A stretch of DNA of 46,717 bases from Alphaproteobacteria bacterium (GCA_009929775.1 RZZS01000014.1:1-46717); one strand, 5' to 3'. Positions 8,292 through 17,328 are shown, counted from the first letter of the stretch. Notes: generated by a model from the letters alone, not told the origin. A program made the numbers and translations.

Positions 8292-8999
8292 TCAAGAGCG
8301 GCCTGGTTGCAGGTCCGAAAAGTCGTCGAATACCGCCGCTGCGCCGGCGGCCCGCAGCTCGGCGGCGCGTTCGGGGCGCTTTTCCAGTCCTTCGATGACA
8401 AAACCAAGCGGCACGATTCCGGCGGCCCGCGCTGCCTGCATGTCCAGTTCGTTGTCCCCGACATAGGCGGTTTCAGCCGGGTTCGCGCCAAGTCGGCGGA
8501 TGCCTTCAAAGAGAAGGTCGGGAGCGGGCTTTCGGCGGAAGGCGGGTGAGAGGCAAACGCGCACGGCAAAATATCCCGCGAGTTTCAACGCGGACATGTC
8601 TTTTTCCAGGCGGTCCGAATCCTTGTTCGTAACCAGCCCGGTTCTGCTTTGGTTTGCTTCAAGAAACGGTTTAAGATCGCGCGCTATCATAACGTTATGG
8701 CGAGAAAAAAGGTCGTCTCGACCTTCATTGCGAAGCGAAAGAATTTCGTCCATGTGGGGGGCGGGATCGAAGCCGTACTGCGCAGCCACGATTTTCGGCT
8801 TCTCCGGGAAGGGAATGCCCGCAAGGGCGCGAACTTCGGCCTTGTCGAGTTCCCTGTCAATGCCGGCCCGTTTCAAAAGAGCGTTGAGAACTGCGCCGTC
8901 ATGGGCGTCGAACGCGCTCTCCGTATCCGCTACGACCCCGTCGAAATCGAGCAGGTACCACTTAAGGTGGGGAAGAGTCTCGAAACGCTGAATCGTCAT
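8292..8999 (-). CDS. HAD family hydrolase, phosphoglycolate phosphatase-like
   Basis: A 235-residue HAD-superfamily phosphatase with a cap domain. Motif I is LLDFDGVVADTESAF with the nucleophile and acid aspartates. Motif II is the threonine in LVTNKDSDRL, motif III the lysine in RRKPAPDLLF, and motif IV the acidic pair in YVGDNELDMQAARAAG. The true start is 8999, where ATG overlaps the rimM stop as ATGA. The longer upstream frame is an artefact over rimM. The substrate cannot be read from sequence; phosphoglycolate or another small phosphate ester is plausible. It is tightly coupled to rimM, an uncommon neighbour for this gene. Confidence 0.88.
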   Translation of the reverse strand: MTIQRFETLPHLKWYLLDFDGVVADTESAFDAHDGAVLNALLKRAGIDRELDKAEVRALAGIPFPEKPKIVAAQYGFDPAPHMDEILSLRNEGRDDLFSRHNVMIARDLKPFLEANQSRTGLVTNKDSDRLEKDMSALKLAGYFAVRVCLSPAFRRKPAPDLLFEGIRRLGANPAETAYVGDNELDMQAARAAGIVPLGFVIEGLEKRPERAAELRAAGAAAVFDDFSDLQPGRS

Positions 9000-9520
9000 T
9001 CGCTGGCCAGCCCCTCGGGAGGATCGATCACGACGAAGCCGCCTTCCGGATCGACGTCCGGTACATACTCCCTCGTAAAGGGCAGGTACCAGGTCGGCCC
9101 GGAGGGCGGGCGGATTTCCAGCAGCGGGGCCGCGCCGAAATCCTGCACCGCGACGATCTTTCCGCCATCCTCGCCGGACGCGAATCGAACGGCGAGGCCC
9201 TTGAGGTCTTCGATGTAAAACTCGTCCTCGTCCGGCTCGGGAAGGTCGGCCCGCGCTACCCACAACTCCGTCCCGCGCAGGGCCAGCGCGGCATCGCGAT
9301 CCGCAACGCCCTTGATCTCCGCAAGGGTGAACCTGCCGACCAGGTTGCGCAGCGATATCTCCAGCAAATCGCCCCCGTCCTTCGCAGACCAGACGTCGAG
9401 TGCCTCCAGCAGGCCGACATCTTCGCCGTAGGGCTGGATTTTAACCAGCCCCCGCACGCCATGCGCATCGGCAATCCGCCCGAGACAGACTCGGGAGGGT
9501 GAGGGGGCGATGCCGGACAT
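8996..9520 (-). CDS. rimM: Ribosome maturation factor RimM
   Basis: A 174-residue 30S assembly factor that binds S19 and is needed for head-domain maturation. The N-terminal RimM domain shows CLGRIADAHGVRGLVKIQPY and ALRGTELWVARADLPEPDED. The C-terminal PRC-barrel domain shows FYIEDLKGLAVRF, KIVAVQDFGAAPLLEI and the ending PFTREYVPDVDPEGGFVVID. The start codon overlaps the rpsP stop by one base, and its own stop overlaps the HAD start by four, so three genes are translationally linked. Confidence 0.96.
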   Translation of the reverse strand: MSGIAPSPSRVCLGRIADAHGVRGLVKIQPYGEDVGLLEALDVWSAKDGGDLLEISLRNLVGRFTLAEIKGVADRDAALALRGTELWVARADLPEPDEDEFYIEDLKGLAVRFASGEDGGKIVAVQDFGAAPLLEIRPPSGPTWYLPFTREYVPDVDPEGGFVVIDPPEGLASE

Positions 9521-9981
9521 TATTCCGCCTTGACTTCTTCTTCCTCAGCCGGAGCCTCTGCTTCGGCGGGAGCTTCTTCAGCAGGAGCCTCTGCCTTTGC
9601 CGCTTCTTCGGCCTTGGCAGCCTCTTCGGCTTCCTTTTGGGCCTGAAGCTTTTCTTCCTTCTCGCGCAGGCGTTCCTGAGCCTTGGCGCCCGGAGCGGAT
9701 TTCTTCGGCGTTTCGCTGATTTCCGGCATGGCGATGAGACCTGCCTTGCCGAGGAAACGGGCGACGCGCGGCGAGGGCTTCGCGCCCTGACCGAGCCAGT
9801 ACTGGATGCGCTCGGTGACGAGTTTTACGCGGTTTTCGTGGTCGCTCGGAAGGAGCGGGTCGTAATGCCCGACCTTCTCGATAAAACGCCCGTCGCGTGG
9901 CGAACGGCTGTCCGCAACGACGATGGAATAGTGCGGGCGGTGCGTGCGTCCGCCACGAGCCATTCTGATTTTAAGTGCCAT
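9520..9981 (-). CDS. rpsP: 30S ribosomal protein S16 with long acidic tail
   Basis: A 153-residue S16. The normal core (about residues 1-85) has [39 protein letters not shown] and [21 protein letters not shown] tail of about 60 residues of mostly A, E and K follows, predicted disordered or a single helix. Similar tails are known in alphaproteobacterial S16 but are absent from the E. coli protein of about 82 residues. It has a clear AGGAG ribosome-binding site and couples into rimM. Confidence 0.96.
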   Translation of the reverse strand: MALKIRMARGGRTHRPHYSIVVADSRSPRDGRFIEKVGHYDPLLPSDHENRVKLVTERIQYWLGQGAKPSPRVARFLGKAGLIAMPEISETPKKSAPGAKAQERLREKEEKLQAQKEAEEAAKAEEAAKAEAPAEEAPAEAEAPAEEEEVKAE

Positions 9982-9999
9982 TTCAGTCTTCTCCTTGGT

Positions 10000-10260
10000 T
10001 TAGTTAAAGTAACGGGTAAGCCAGACGCGCTTCGCAAAAGGCAAAGTCAGCGTCGAAATCAGAAAAGCGCAGGCCGGAACCAGCGCATGCAAATGCGCGT
10101 CTTCAACGCCGATCGCCGCAAGCCAGCCCCAGACGACGAGATACGTATAAACCGCAATAATCGCCTTGCGACTCTTCGACGTCTCCCACGCCTTGTCGCC
10201 CTCGACGGCTTTGTTGCGCTGAAGGACCAGGTCGAGTTCATGCTCGATGTCGCGATTCAT
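10000..10260 (-). CDS. Small two-helix membrane protein
   Basis: An 86-residue protein. An N-terminal soluble part (RDIEHELDLVLQRNKAVEGD, about residues 3-30) is followed by two hydrophobic segments, roughly 38-52 and 58-75, and a basic C-terminus (KRVWLTRYFN). ATG at 10260 overlaps the stop of the upstream GNAT gene as ATGA, so the two are co-translated. The longer open frame to the right is only a shadow. I do not recognise a named family. It sits 18 bases ahead of rpsP. Confidence 0.75.
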   Translation of the reverse strand: MNRDIEHELDLVLQRNKAVEGDKAWETSKSRKAIIAVYTYLVVWGWLAAIGVEDAHLHALVPACAFLISTLTLPFAKRVWLTRYFN

Positions 10261-10754
10261 GGTTCGAGCCTCTTGTCCAAAAGCGTTCGCTGAGAGCGGT
10301 AGCCCGCGGATTCGTAAGCATGGCGGGCTTTTGAGTTGAAGTCGTGAACGGACATCGTGATGAAGGTCGCTCCGTGTTCCTTTGCCCATCTCTCCGCCGC
10401 TGACAGGAGGAGGGTGCCAATTCCTTCTCCCCTCCGGCTTACATCGACACCGATGGCGTCGATGTCGGCCTTGGTCCGGATCGGGGTCCAGGTTCTGTCG
10501 CTCAAGTCCTGTATCGACACCTGAACGAAGCCGAGTACAGTTCCGCCCTCATCTGCGACGAAAATCGCGTCCTTATCGCCGGACATCAGTTCGTCATAGC
10601 GCTTTCGGTTCAACGTGCCGTCTGCACCGGGTCGAAAAAGGTCGGGCCTGTGGTCCGCGTGCAAGTCGAACACCTGCTTTTCCAGACGAGCGACCTGTTC
10701 AAAGTCAGAGCTTTGCGCCTGTCGGACGATGATGTTTTTGTTTGTGTCCGTCAT
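10257..10754 (-). CDS. GNAT family N-acetyltransferase
   Basis: A 165-residue single-domain acetyltransferase. The N-terminal IIVRQAQSSDFEQVARLEKQ, the central GTVLGFVQVSIQDL and the acetyl-CoA pyrophosphate loop VDVSRRGEGIGTLLLSAAER are typical, as is the closing SKARHAYESAGYRSQRTLLD. The substrate is unknown. It lies between ffh and rpsP, where RimI-like ribosomal protein acetylases would be attractive, but it is not close enough to RimI to say so. It is coupled by ATGA overlap to the small membrane protein. Confidence 0.88.
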   Translation of the reverse strand: MTDTNKNIIVRQAQSSDFEQVARLEKQVFDLHADHRPDLFRPGADGTLNRKRYDELMSGDKDAIFVADEGGTVLGFVQVSIQDLSDRTWTPIRTKADIDAIGVDVSRRGEGIGTLLLSAAERWAKEHGATFITMSVHDFNSKARHAYESAGYRSQRTLLDKRLEP

Positions 10755-10800
10755 TGAACTGCTTTCTGACGCCGTCTTGTTCGTAGAACGGTTTTTTCAC

Positions 10801-10832
10801 CACCAAGACACCAAGGCACCAAGCCACGAAGC
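10801..10832. repeat. Four tandem 8-bp units (CACCAAGN type)
   Basis: Units CACCAAGA, CACCAAGG, CACCAAGC and CACGAAGC lie head to tail at 10801-10832, right after a run of six T (10792-10797). They sit in the 169-base gap between ffh and the GNAT gene and are non-coding. Confidence 0.7.
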
Positions 10833-10884
10833 TCATTTTTCACAGGCGAGGCAATATCGCAGCGAGCCGTATCAGCGCCCGCCC

Positions 10885-10916
10885 CGGAGATTCGGAGATT
10901 CGGAAACTCGGAGATT
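10885..10916. repeat. Four tandem 8-bp units (CGGAGATT type)
   Basis: Units CGGAGATT, CGGAGATT, CGGAAACT and CGGAGATT lie head to tail at 10885-10916. This is the same unit length and copy number as the array at 10801-10832, 52 bases away. It ends seven bases before the ffh stop region. Confidence 0.7.
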
Positions 10917-10923
10917 CGGTCAC

Positions 10924-12489
10924 TCATCTTTTCTTCTTCTTTCTCCCGCTTCCCTTAGCCGGAAAGCCGCCCGTCAGCGTGCTGCCAAGGCCCGGCAAGC
11001 CGCCGCCGAGGCCGGGGGGGAGGCCTTTCGGGCCTTTGCCCATGTCGTCGAAGGGGTTGGGGCCGAGGGGGCCTTCGTCCTTGAGGCCCGCCATGTCACG
11101 GGCGAGCGCATCGGGGTCGAGGGACTGCCCGAGCAGGGCGGCGTCCTTGTCGCCCATCAAACCCTTCATCGCGCCCATCATCTTGCCCATGCCCATTTTA
11201 CGCATGCGTTTCATGACGGTTTGCATCTGCATCTGTTGCTTTACGAGCCGGTTGATTTCCTGCACGCTCGTACCGGACCCGGCGGCAATGCGTTTTTTAC
11301 GCGAGGCGTTCAGGAGGTCGGGTTTTTCGCGCTCTTTCTTTGTCATGGAGAGAATAATCGCCTCCTGACGTTTGAGCATGGAATCGTCGACGCCATGCTC
11401 TTCGAGCTGCCCGGCCATTTTCCCCATGCCGGGGAGCATTTGCATCAGGGCTCCCATGCCTCCCATCTTCTTCATTTGCTGGAGCTGGGTGAGCATGTCG
11501 TTAAAGTCGAACTGGCCTTTCTTGAATTTCTGGGCGAGTTTCAGGGCTTTTTCCTGATCGACTGTTTCCGACGCCTTTTCGACCAGAGAGACCACGTCTC
11601 CCATGCCGAGAATGCGTCCGGCGATGCGGTCCGGCGCGAAGGGCTCGATGGCGTCCCATTTCTCGCCCACGCCCATCAGTTTGATCGGCTTGCCGGTCAC
11701 GGCGCGCATGGAGAGCGCCGCGCCGCCGCGCGCGTCCCCGTCGACGCGGGTCAGCATGATCGCGGAAATCCCGACTTTCTCGTCAAAGGCCCGCGCCGTG
11801 TTGACGGCGTCCTGCCCGGTCATGGCGTCCGTGACAAGGATCGTTTCGACGGGGTTGGTCGCCTTTTTGACCTCGGCGGCCTCGTTCATGAGCGCTTCGT
11901 CAATGGACAGACGGCCCGCCGTGTCCAGCATGACGACGTCGAACCCTTCCTTGCGGGCCGTGTCCATGGCGCGCTTCGCGATATCGACCGGCTGCTGGCC
12001 CTTGACGACCGGCAGGGTCGCAACGCCAGTTTGTTCGCCAAGCTGGCGAAGCTGTTCCTGTGCCGCCGGACGGTTGACGTCCAGCGAGGCCATCAGGACC
12101 TTTTTGCGCTGTTTGTCGGTCAGGAATCGGGCGATCTTGGCGGTCGAGGTCGTTTTACCCGACCCCTGAAGCCCGACCATCAGAAAGGCGCAGGGCGGGG
12201 TCGCGAATTTCAGTTCCGCCGTCTCGCTCCCCAGCGTTTCGACGATCGTGTCGTGGACGATCTTGACGACCTGCTGGGCGGGCGTGACGGATTTGATGAC
12301 CTCCTGCCCGACTGCGCGCTCGCGCACGCGTTCGATAAACTCCTTGACGACGGGCAGGGCGACGTCGGCCTCGAGCAGCGCGATGCGGATCTCGCGCGCC
12401 GCCGCGTTGACATCATCCTCGGTCAGCGCCCCTTTGCCGCGGAGCTTGTCGAGAACGCCGGTCAGTTTATCGCCTAGTGATTCGAACAT
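10924..12489 (-). CDS. ffh: Signal recognition particle GTPase Ffh
   Basis: A 521-residue SRP54 homologue that binds 4.5S RNA and emerging signal sequences and targets ribosomes to FtsY. The N domain is at about residues 1-90. The G domain has the P-loop LQGSGKTTSTAKIA, MLDTAGRLSIDEAL and LTRVDGDARGG, where the usual TKxDG is TRVDG. The methionine-rich M domain covers about residues 310-450 (MLPGMGKMAGQLEEHG, QMQMQTVMKRMRKMGMGKMM). A glycine-rich and lysine-rich tail (GSGRKKKKR) ends the protein, longer than in E. coli. It is first in the run leading to rpsP-rimM-trmD-rplS, with its receptor ftsY about 9 kb away in this window. Confidence 0.97.
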   Translation of the reverse strand: MFESLGDKLTGVLDKLRGKGALTEDDVNAAAREIRIALLEADVALPVVKEFIERVRERAVGQEVIKSVTPAQQVVKIVHDTIVETLGSETAELKFATPPCAFLMVGLQGSGKTTSTAKIARFLTDKQRKKVLMASLDVNRPAAQEQLRQLGEQTGVATLPVVKGQQPVDIAKRAMDTARKEGFDVVMLDTAGRLSIDEALMNEAAEVKKATNPVETILVTDAMTGQDAVNTARAFDEKVGISAIMLTRVDGDARGGAALSMRAVTGKPIKLMGVGEKWDAIEPFAPDRIAGRILGMGDVVSLVEKASETVDQEKALKLAQKFKKGQFDFNDMLTQLQQMKKMGGMGALMQMLPGMGKMAGQLEEHGVDDSMLKRQEAIILSMTKKEREKPDLLNASRKKRIAAGSGTSVQEINRLVKQQMQMQTVMKRMRKMGMGKMMGAMKGLMGDKDAALLGQSLDPDALARDMAGLKDEGPLGPNPFDDMGKGPKGLPPGLGGGLPGLGSTLTGGFPAKGSGRKKKKR

Positions 12490-12543
12490 TCAGTCTTCCT
12501 TGTTTAACATCCAACGGTTCGATCTGCGCAAAGCGCTATATTT

Positions 12544-12707
12544 AAACGACAGAGAACGCAGATATAAACACGGTTTTCCTGTCATTCCGAACGCCAGTGA
12601 GGGATCTTCATAAAATGGAACGGGACGTTCTATACAGATTCCTCACTGGCGTTCGGGATGACAACACTAAAACCTGTCTCTGTATATCTCTGCGTCCTCT
12701 GTCGTTT
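12544..12707. repeat. 164-bp two-layer palindromic intergenic element
   Basis: Arms at 12544-12607 and 12636-12707 are imperfect reverse complements. The inner layer is a REP-like motif (GTCATTCCGAACGCCAGTGA at 12581-12600, with its complement around 12641-12661). The outer layer is an unrelated motif beginning AAACGACAGAG on the left and ending CTCTGTCGTTT on the right. The 28-base centre is not symmetrical. It lies between ffh and the downstream-facing end of a GNAT gene, so it can affect the ffh leader or the GNAT 3' end. Confidence 0.8.
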
Positions 12708-12737
12708 CATATGTAATCATTCGCAGGTGTACATTTT

Positions 12738-13190
12738 TTAGAGTTCTTTCTCCATGAACACTTCCGGAACGGTTTGAAGTCTTCCGAACGTCACACTTCC
12801 GCATTCTCTGTATCCGTTGCGCTCATGCCATGCGCGCGGTTCGGGTTCGTCGCTCATGCAGGATGTCATGACGATCTTTGCGCCCATCGCTTTCATGTCC
12901 TCTTCCCACCTGCGGAGCAGCATGGTTCCAATGCCCGCACGCTGGAATTCGTCGTCGACTCCGATCATGTCCATGTACGGTATGGCGCCCCAGTGAAGAC
13001 TGAAACGCAAGAAACCGCGCTTTGTACCGTCCGCGACGGCGATCAGGTAAAGCCGTTGTTCGATGCAGCGGCGCACCCATTCCCAATCCGGGAACAGGTC
13101 GGTTTTTGCATGGACGTCGTTGGCCTTCAGCCATTCGAGATCGCCTGTGCCAGCTGGCCTTACTTCCGTTCGCACTGTCTTACTGTTCAT
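12738..13190 (-). CDS. GNAT family N-acetyltransferase
   Basis: A 150-residue acetyltransferase. It has an N-terminal RTEVRPAGTGDLEWLKAND, a beta-strand region GFLRFSLHWGAIPYMDMIGV, the acetyl-CoA loop VDDEFQRAGIGTMLLRRWEE and a C-terminal EPEPRAWHERNGYRECG. It is unrelated in detail to the GNAT at 10257-10754. The target is unknown. It is divergently oriented from the methyltransferase gene at 13379, with about 190 bases between them for both promoters, and followed by the 164-bp palindrome. Confidence 0.85.
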   Translation of the reverse strand: MNSKTVRTEVRPAGTGDLEWLKANDVHAKTDLFPDWEWVRRCIEQRLYLIAVADGTKRGFLRFSLHWGAIPYMDMIGVDDEFQRAGIGTMLLRRWEEDMKAMGAKIVMTSCMSDEPEPRAWHERNGYRECGSVTFGRLQTVPEVFMEKEL

Positions 13191-13378
13191 TCAAAACATT
13201 TCCGCCGCAGTGAGCGATCCTATTCGCCGACTGCGGTGTACCCGTGGGCACTGACTTTCGACAGTTCCCGATAATTTACGGAACGAGTTATCGTTCGCAG
13301 GGCTGGATTTGTCAAGGTTTAAATTGTAGCGTGACCATTGGTTTATGCGGATTCCCGAGCCGGAAGGCAATTGACGCG

Positions 13379-15166
13379 ATGAAGAGTTTTCAATCTTTTC
13401 TTCAGGCAAAAAGTCTCCTCGATAGCGGTCTGGCCGATGAGGCGCTGCCGCTCATGCGCCAGCTCAACGGGGTCGTCCCGCGACCGGTTCTTGCGGGGCT
13501 GTGGGTCCGGCACGCGGTCCTGTGCTTTGGAAACGAGGGCGCGGGGTCGGCCGTGCTTTCTCTGGAAAAGGCGCTGGACCTTCAGCCCAAGAGCAACGAT
13601 ATACGCTCCTACTTCGCGCATGCACTTCTGCGCGCGGAGCCGGAAGCCATGACGGACGGTCAGCGCCGGTGGATCGAGCGCTTCGTGCAGGAGCCGTGGA
13701 CGGTTAAAGGAAGCGTGCTCTCCCGCCTGTGGACTCGCTCCATCCTGACGGATCCGGCCTTCGCCGTCGTGCGCAGGGGAACCGGGTTTCGGGGCTACGA
13801 CGAATTCCGCGTCTGGTTTGAGGCGCTCTCTCCTCAGGAGATCGAGGTTCTCTCGAACCCGTTTTACCTGTCGGGGCTCGCGCGCCTGCTTCTGGTTGAC
13901 GACGGTCTTGAGAGATTTCACCGCCATCTGAGGCGATGGATGCTCGAAAAGTACACGGCGGGCGATTCCCTTTTGCCCGGCCCGTACGGCGAGTTTCTCA
14001 AGGCTCTGGGCGCCCAGTGCCTGATCAACGAGTACGTTTTCTTCGAGGAGGAAGACGAAACCAGCCGGGTTTCAACCTTGTCCAAAGCCGCGGAGAAAGG
14101 CGATCGCATCGATCCGCTTTCCGTGATGCTGTATGCCTGCTACAGGCCGCTCTTCGGGCATGAGGTTTTGCGTCGGCTTCTCGCGCCTTCACTTTTTCCG
14201 TCCGCGTTGCGAAACGCGGTATGGCCGCTGGCGAGGCAGGTGGACGACTATCTGACCGAGCAAAAGCTGCGACATGATCTGGAGGCAACCTTCTCACCGG
14301 CCAACGAGGTTTCGGAAAATGTCCGGGCCCAGTACGAAACGAACCCGTATCCGCGCTGGCTGTATACGGGTGTTCACGAGATGGACTCGGACGACGAGCG
14401 CTTGGTCGCCGCTACCCTCGGGCGTCGCCTCAAGTCGATTCTGGTGGCGGGTAGCGCGACCGGAGGGGTTCCGATCCGCCTTGCCATGAAGTATCCGAAG
14501 GCCCGGGTGACCGGCGTCGACCGAAGCCTTTCCAGCCTCTCCTATGCGAAACGAAAAGCACGGGAATACAGGCTGAAGAACCTCGTTTTGCGGCAGCAGG
14601 ACATATTGCGGCTCGGCGAGTCCGGCGAGTCCTTCGACGTGATCGAGACGGTTGGGGTTCTTCACCATATGCAGGATCCTCTCGAGGGATGGGCGCGTCT
14701 CCGGGACGTTCTGTCCGAAGGCGGACTGATGAAGGTCGGGCTTTACAGCGAACGCGCCCGCCGACACATCACGGCATGCCGTAACATGCTCGCCGCACAG
14801 GGGATTGCGGGTCAGTCGGCGGACGATATACGGCGCGCGAGGATGTTGGTCGCTGAACTGCCCGAAGGTCACGAGGTCTGGTCGATCATGAAGTTCGACG
14901 ACTTCTATACGACCTCAATGTTCAGGGACATGGTTTTCCATGTTCAGGAGAAGCGGCTTACGCTTCTCCTGATAAGGGACATGCTCGACGAACTGGGGCT
15001 TGAGTTTCTTGGTTTCGTCGGTCTTCCGCGCAAGGTCACGGATGATTACACGCAAACGTATCCGGACGACACCGCAATGACCGATCTTTCGAACTGGGAT
15101 CGTTTCGAAGAACGGAATCCCGACGTTTTCATCGGTATGTACGTTTTTTGGTGTCGGCGGCCTTGA
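13379..15166 (+). CDS. Large class I SAM-dependent methyltransferase with helical N-terminal region
   Basis: A 595-residue protein. The first half (residues about 1-320) is helical and resembles degenerate TPR or similar repeats (KSLLDSGLADEALPLMRQL, then AVLSLEKALDLQPKSNDI). The second half carries a methyltransferase domain. This starts with the lead-in QYETNPYPRWLY, then motif I ILVAGSATGGVPIRLAMKYP, an acidic strand end at VTGVDRSLSSL, and FDVIETVGVLHHMQDPLEGW. The ATG at 13379 is chosen because the repeat-like region begins there. An upstream in-frame ATG at 13244 adds 45 residues without recognisable homology. Fusions of TPR and methyltransferase domains occur in alphaproteobacteria, but the substrate here cannot be told. 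It stands alone, ending 14 bases before the convergent chemoreceptor gene. Confidence 0.85.
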   Translation: MKSFQSFLQAKSLLDSGLADEALPLMRQLNGVVPRPVLAGLWVRHAVLCFGNEGAGSAVLSLEKALDLQPKSNDIRSYFAHALLRAEPEAMTDGQRRWIERFVQEPWTVKGSVLSRLWTRSILTDPAFAVVRRGTGFRGYDEFRVWFEALSPQEIEVLSNPFYLSGLARLLLVDDGLERFHRHLRRWMLEKYTAGDSLLPGPYGEFLKALGAQCLINEYVFFEEEDETSRVSTLSKAAEKGDRIDPLSVMLYACYRPLFGHEVLRRLLAPSLFPSALRNAVWPLARQVDDYLTEQKLRHDLEATFSPANEVSENVRAQYETNPYPRWLYTGVHEMDSDDERLVAATLGRRLKSILVAGSATGGVPIRLAMKYPKARVTGVDRSLSSLSYAKRKAREYRLKNLVLRQQDILRLGESGESFDVIETVGVLHHMQDPLEGWARLRDVLSEGGLMKVGLYSERARRHITACRNMLAAQGIAGQSADDIRRARMLVAELPEGHEVWSIMKFDDFYTTSMFRDMVFHVQEKRLTLLLIRDMLDELGLEFLGFVGLPRKVTDDYTQTYPDDTAMTDLSNWDRFEERNPDVFIGMYVFWCRRP

Positions 15167-15180
15167 AGTCGAGAAGGTGC

Positions 15181-17328
15181 CTAGCTCGTCCGGACTTTCC
15201 TCAAAAAGCCTTCTACAGCCTCGCGAAGCGTTGAGGACTGGCTCGACAGATCGTTTGCTGCCCCGAGAAGGTCCGTCGAAAGTCTGCCGGTTTCCATGGA
15301 GGCTTCGTTGACGGAGACGATGTTGGTCGAAACTTCCTGTGTTCCGGCGGCCGCTTCGTGGACGTTGCGGGAGATTTCCTGAGTCGCCGATCCCTGTTCT
15401 TCGGCGGCACTTGAGACACTGGCCATATTTTCGTTCACGCCGCCGATTGCCCGCGCAATCTCGTTGACGGCGTCGATGCTCTTTCTTGCGATGTTTTGGA
15501 CGTCCTCGATTTTTTCGGCAATGGTCTGTGTCGCCTTCCCGGTCTCGGTTGCCAGTTGCTTCACCTCGTTTGCCACGACGGCGAAGCCTTTCCCGGCTTC
15601 GCCAGCGCGTGCCGATTCGATGGTCGCGTTGAGAGCAAGGAGGTTGGTCTGCTCGGCGATGTCCTGGATCAACTGGACAACGGCGCCGATTTCGTCAGCC
15701 GCCTTTTGGAGAGTTTCAACGGTTTGAAGCGTGTTTTCGGCCTGGCGGGAAACGTCGTCCGCAAGTTTCGCCGAGCCGCCTATTTGCTTGATCACGTCGC
15801 CGATGGACGAGGTCAGCTCCTCGGTGGCAGCGGCGACGGTTTGCACGTTTGCAGCGGCCTGTTCGGCAGCGGAGGCGACTGTGGCTGCCTGAACCTTGGT
15901 TTCCTCCGCGACGCTGCTTAGCGATTGCGAGTTGCTCTGCAACTGGGTCGCGGCGGAGGCGACCTTTTCGACAATGCCCATGACTTCCGATTCAAATTCG
16001 TCGGCCATCTTGTTCATTGCATCACGTTTTTCCTGCTCGGCGCGCGCTTCGGCTTTTTTTGCTTCTTCTTCCAGACGTCTTGCCTCAAGGCCATTATGGC
16101 GGAACACTTCGACCGCTTTGGCCATTTCCCCGATTTCGTCCTTTCGGTCGGCACCGGGAATCTCGACGTCATAATCGTGGGCAGCCAGACGATTCATCGC
16201 GCCTGTCATATCGCTCACCGGCTTGGTTATTCTGCGGGCGAAGAGGAACGCAATGACAGAAAACACCACCGCGAATCCCAGAACAACGTAAATTGTATCG
16301 AGAATCATCTGGTTAACGGCTTCCATGATCTCTGCCTTGTCCATCTCAGTCAGTATGGCCCAACGTGTTCCGAGAAACTCTATGGGCGCGTAGGCTGAAT
16401 ACACCTCAACGCCTCGATAATCCTTTGTCAGAGCGACGCCTTGCTCGTCCTTCAACGCGCGCTCGACGGATTCTCCCTCAACTTTCCGCTTGAGGATGGT
16501 GGACTCGTCCGAGAAACGGGAATCGCTGCGCATCAGGCCGTCTTTACCGACAAGGTAGGTCTCGCCGGTTTCCCCCATGCCCTGGGCGTTCTGCATGATG
16601 GCGTTGATTCGATCTATGGGCATCTGAAACGCGAGAACGCCCTTCAATTTCCCGTCAAAGCCGACGAGCGCCTGGGCGATAAAGCTGGCAGGGGCTCCGT
16701 AGCTTGGCTCGTAGGGCTCGAAATCCTCAAATACGGGTTTCCCGGTCGCCGCCGCATCTTTTGCTGCACGAAACACCCGACCCAGACCGGTGTCTTTCCA
16801 TTCTCCGCTCAGAAGATTGGTGGCATAGTCCCGTTCTTTGAAAACCGTGTAAACCAGTCGCCCGTCTGGTGTAAAAAGGAAAATGTCGTAGTAGTCGCGT
16901 TCCTGAAGAAGGTGGCGAAACCACGGGTGGTAGGTCGCATGCATTTGCGAATACAGCGTTCCGTCACCCGCATCGGACAGCTTTTCCTTTTCACCGGTCG
17001 GGTAAGGGTTCTCGTCGATATATGCCTTGTGAAGGTACTGTTTCGGGTCCAGGGTCGTCGGGATTTCGCCCCATGCACTGGAAAAATCATCGACGGCGCT
17101 GAAAACATGTTCGCTCTTGGAGAGAATAGAAATATCTTCACGGATCGAACCTAGATAATTTTTCAATGTATCCGACCGAGAGACTTCAAGAGCGAGCAAC
17201 TGATCTTTTCGCGCTTCGACGAGATTTTCCTTCGCCTCAAGAACGACGACGGAGCCAGTTGCGATTGCGCTCAGTACGGCAAGCGATACGATGACAAGAG
17301 GAATCTTTCGTGACAGGTTCATGTGCAT
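15181..17328 (-). CDS. Methyl-accepting chemotaxis protein with periplasmic Cache sensor
   Basis: A 715-residue transmembrane receptor. TM1 is about residues 9-31, a long periplasmic double-Cache-type sensor covers about 35-335, and TM2 is about 341-364. A HAMP domain follows (about 365-418, [18 protein letters not shown]). The cytoplasmic signalling domain has its conserved hairpin tip near residues 559-589 ([20 protein letters not shown]). No C-terminal NWETF-type CheR pentapeptide is present; the protein ends [14 protein letters not shown] at 17335-17340 supports the MHMNLS start. No other chemotaxis genes are nearby, so it is an orphan receptor. The ligand is unknown. It implies a motile organism. 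Confidence 0.93.
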   Translation of the reverse strand: MHMNLSRKIPLVIVSLAVLSAIATGSVVVLEAKENLVEARKDQLLALEVSRSDTLKNYLGSIREDISILSKSEHVFSAVDDFSSAWGEIPTTLDPKQYLHKAYIDENPYPTGEKEKLSDAGDGTLYSQMHATYHPWFRHLLQERDYYDIFLFTPDGRLVYTVFKERDYATNLLSGEWKDTGLGRVFRAAKDAAATGKPVFEDFEPYEPSYGAPASFIAQALVGFDGKLKGVLAFQMPIDRINAIMQNAQGMGETGETYLVGKDGLMRSDSRFSDESTILKRKVEGESVERALKDEQGVALTKDYRGVEVYSAYAPIEFLGTRWAILTEMDKAEIMEAVNQMILDTIYVVLGFAVVFSVIAFLFARRITKPVSDMTGAMNRLAAHDYDVEIPGADRKDEIGEMAKAVEVFRHNGLEARRLEEEAKKAEARAEQEKRDAMNKMADEFESEVMGIVEKVASAATQLQSNSQSLSSVAEETKVQAATVASAAEQAAANVQTVAAATEELTSSIGDVIKQIGGSAKLADDVSRQAENTLQTVETLQKAADEIGAVVQLIQDIAEQTNLLALNATIESARAGEAGKGFAVVANEVKQLATETGKATQTIAEKIEDVQNIARKSIDAVNEIARAIGGVNENMASVSSAAEEQGSATQEISRNVHEAAAGTQEVSTNIVSVNEASMETGRLSTDLLGAANDLSSQSSTLREAVEGFLRKVRTS

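Noticed and set aside
10801..10916. The tandem octamer arrays as a CRISPR array
   Set aside because: Units are 8 bp without spacers and there are no cas genes nearby.
10615..12477. A 620-codon plus-strand open frame opposite ffh
   Set aside because: It lies almost entirely antisense to a clear Ffh and its translation is rich in H, R, G and D without any domain. It is a shadow caused by high GC.
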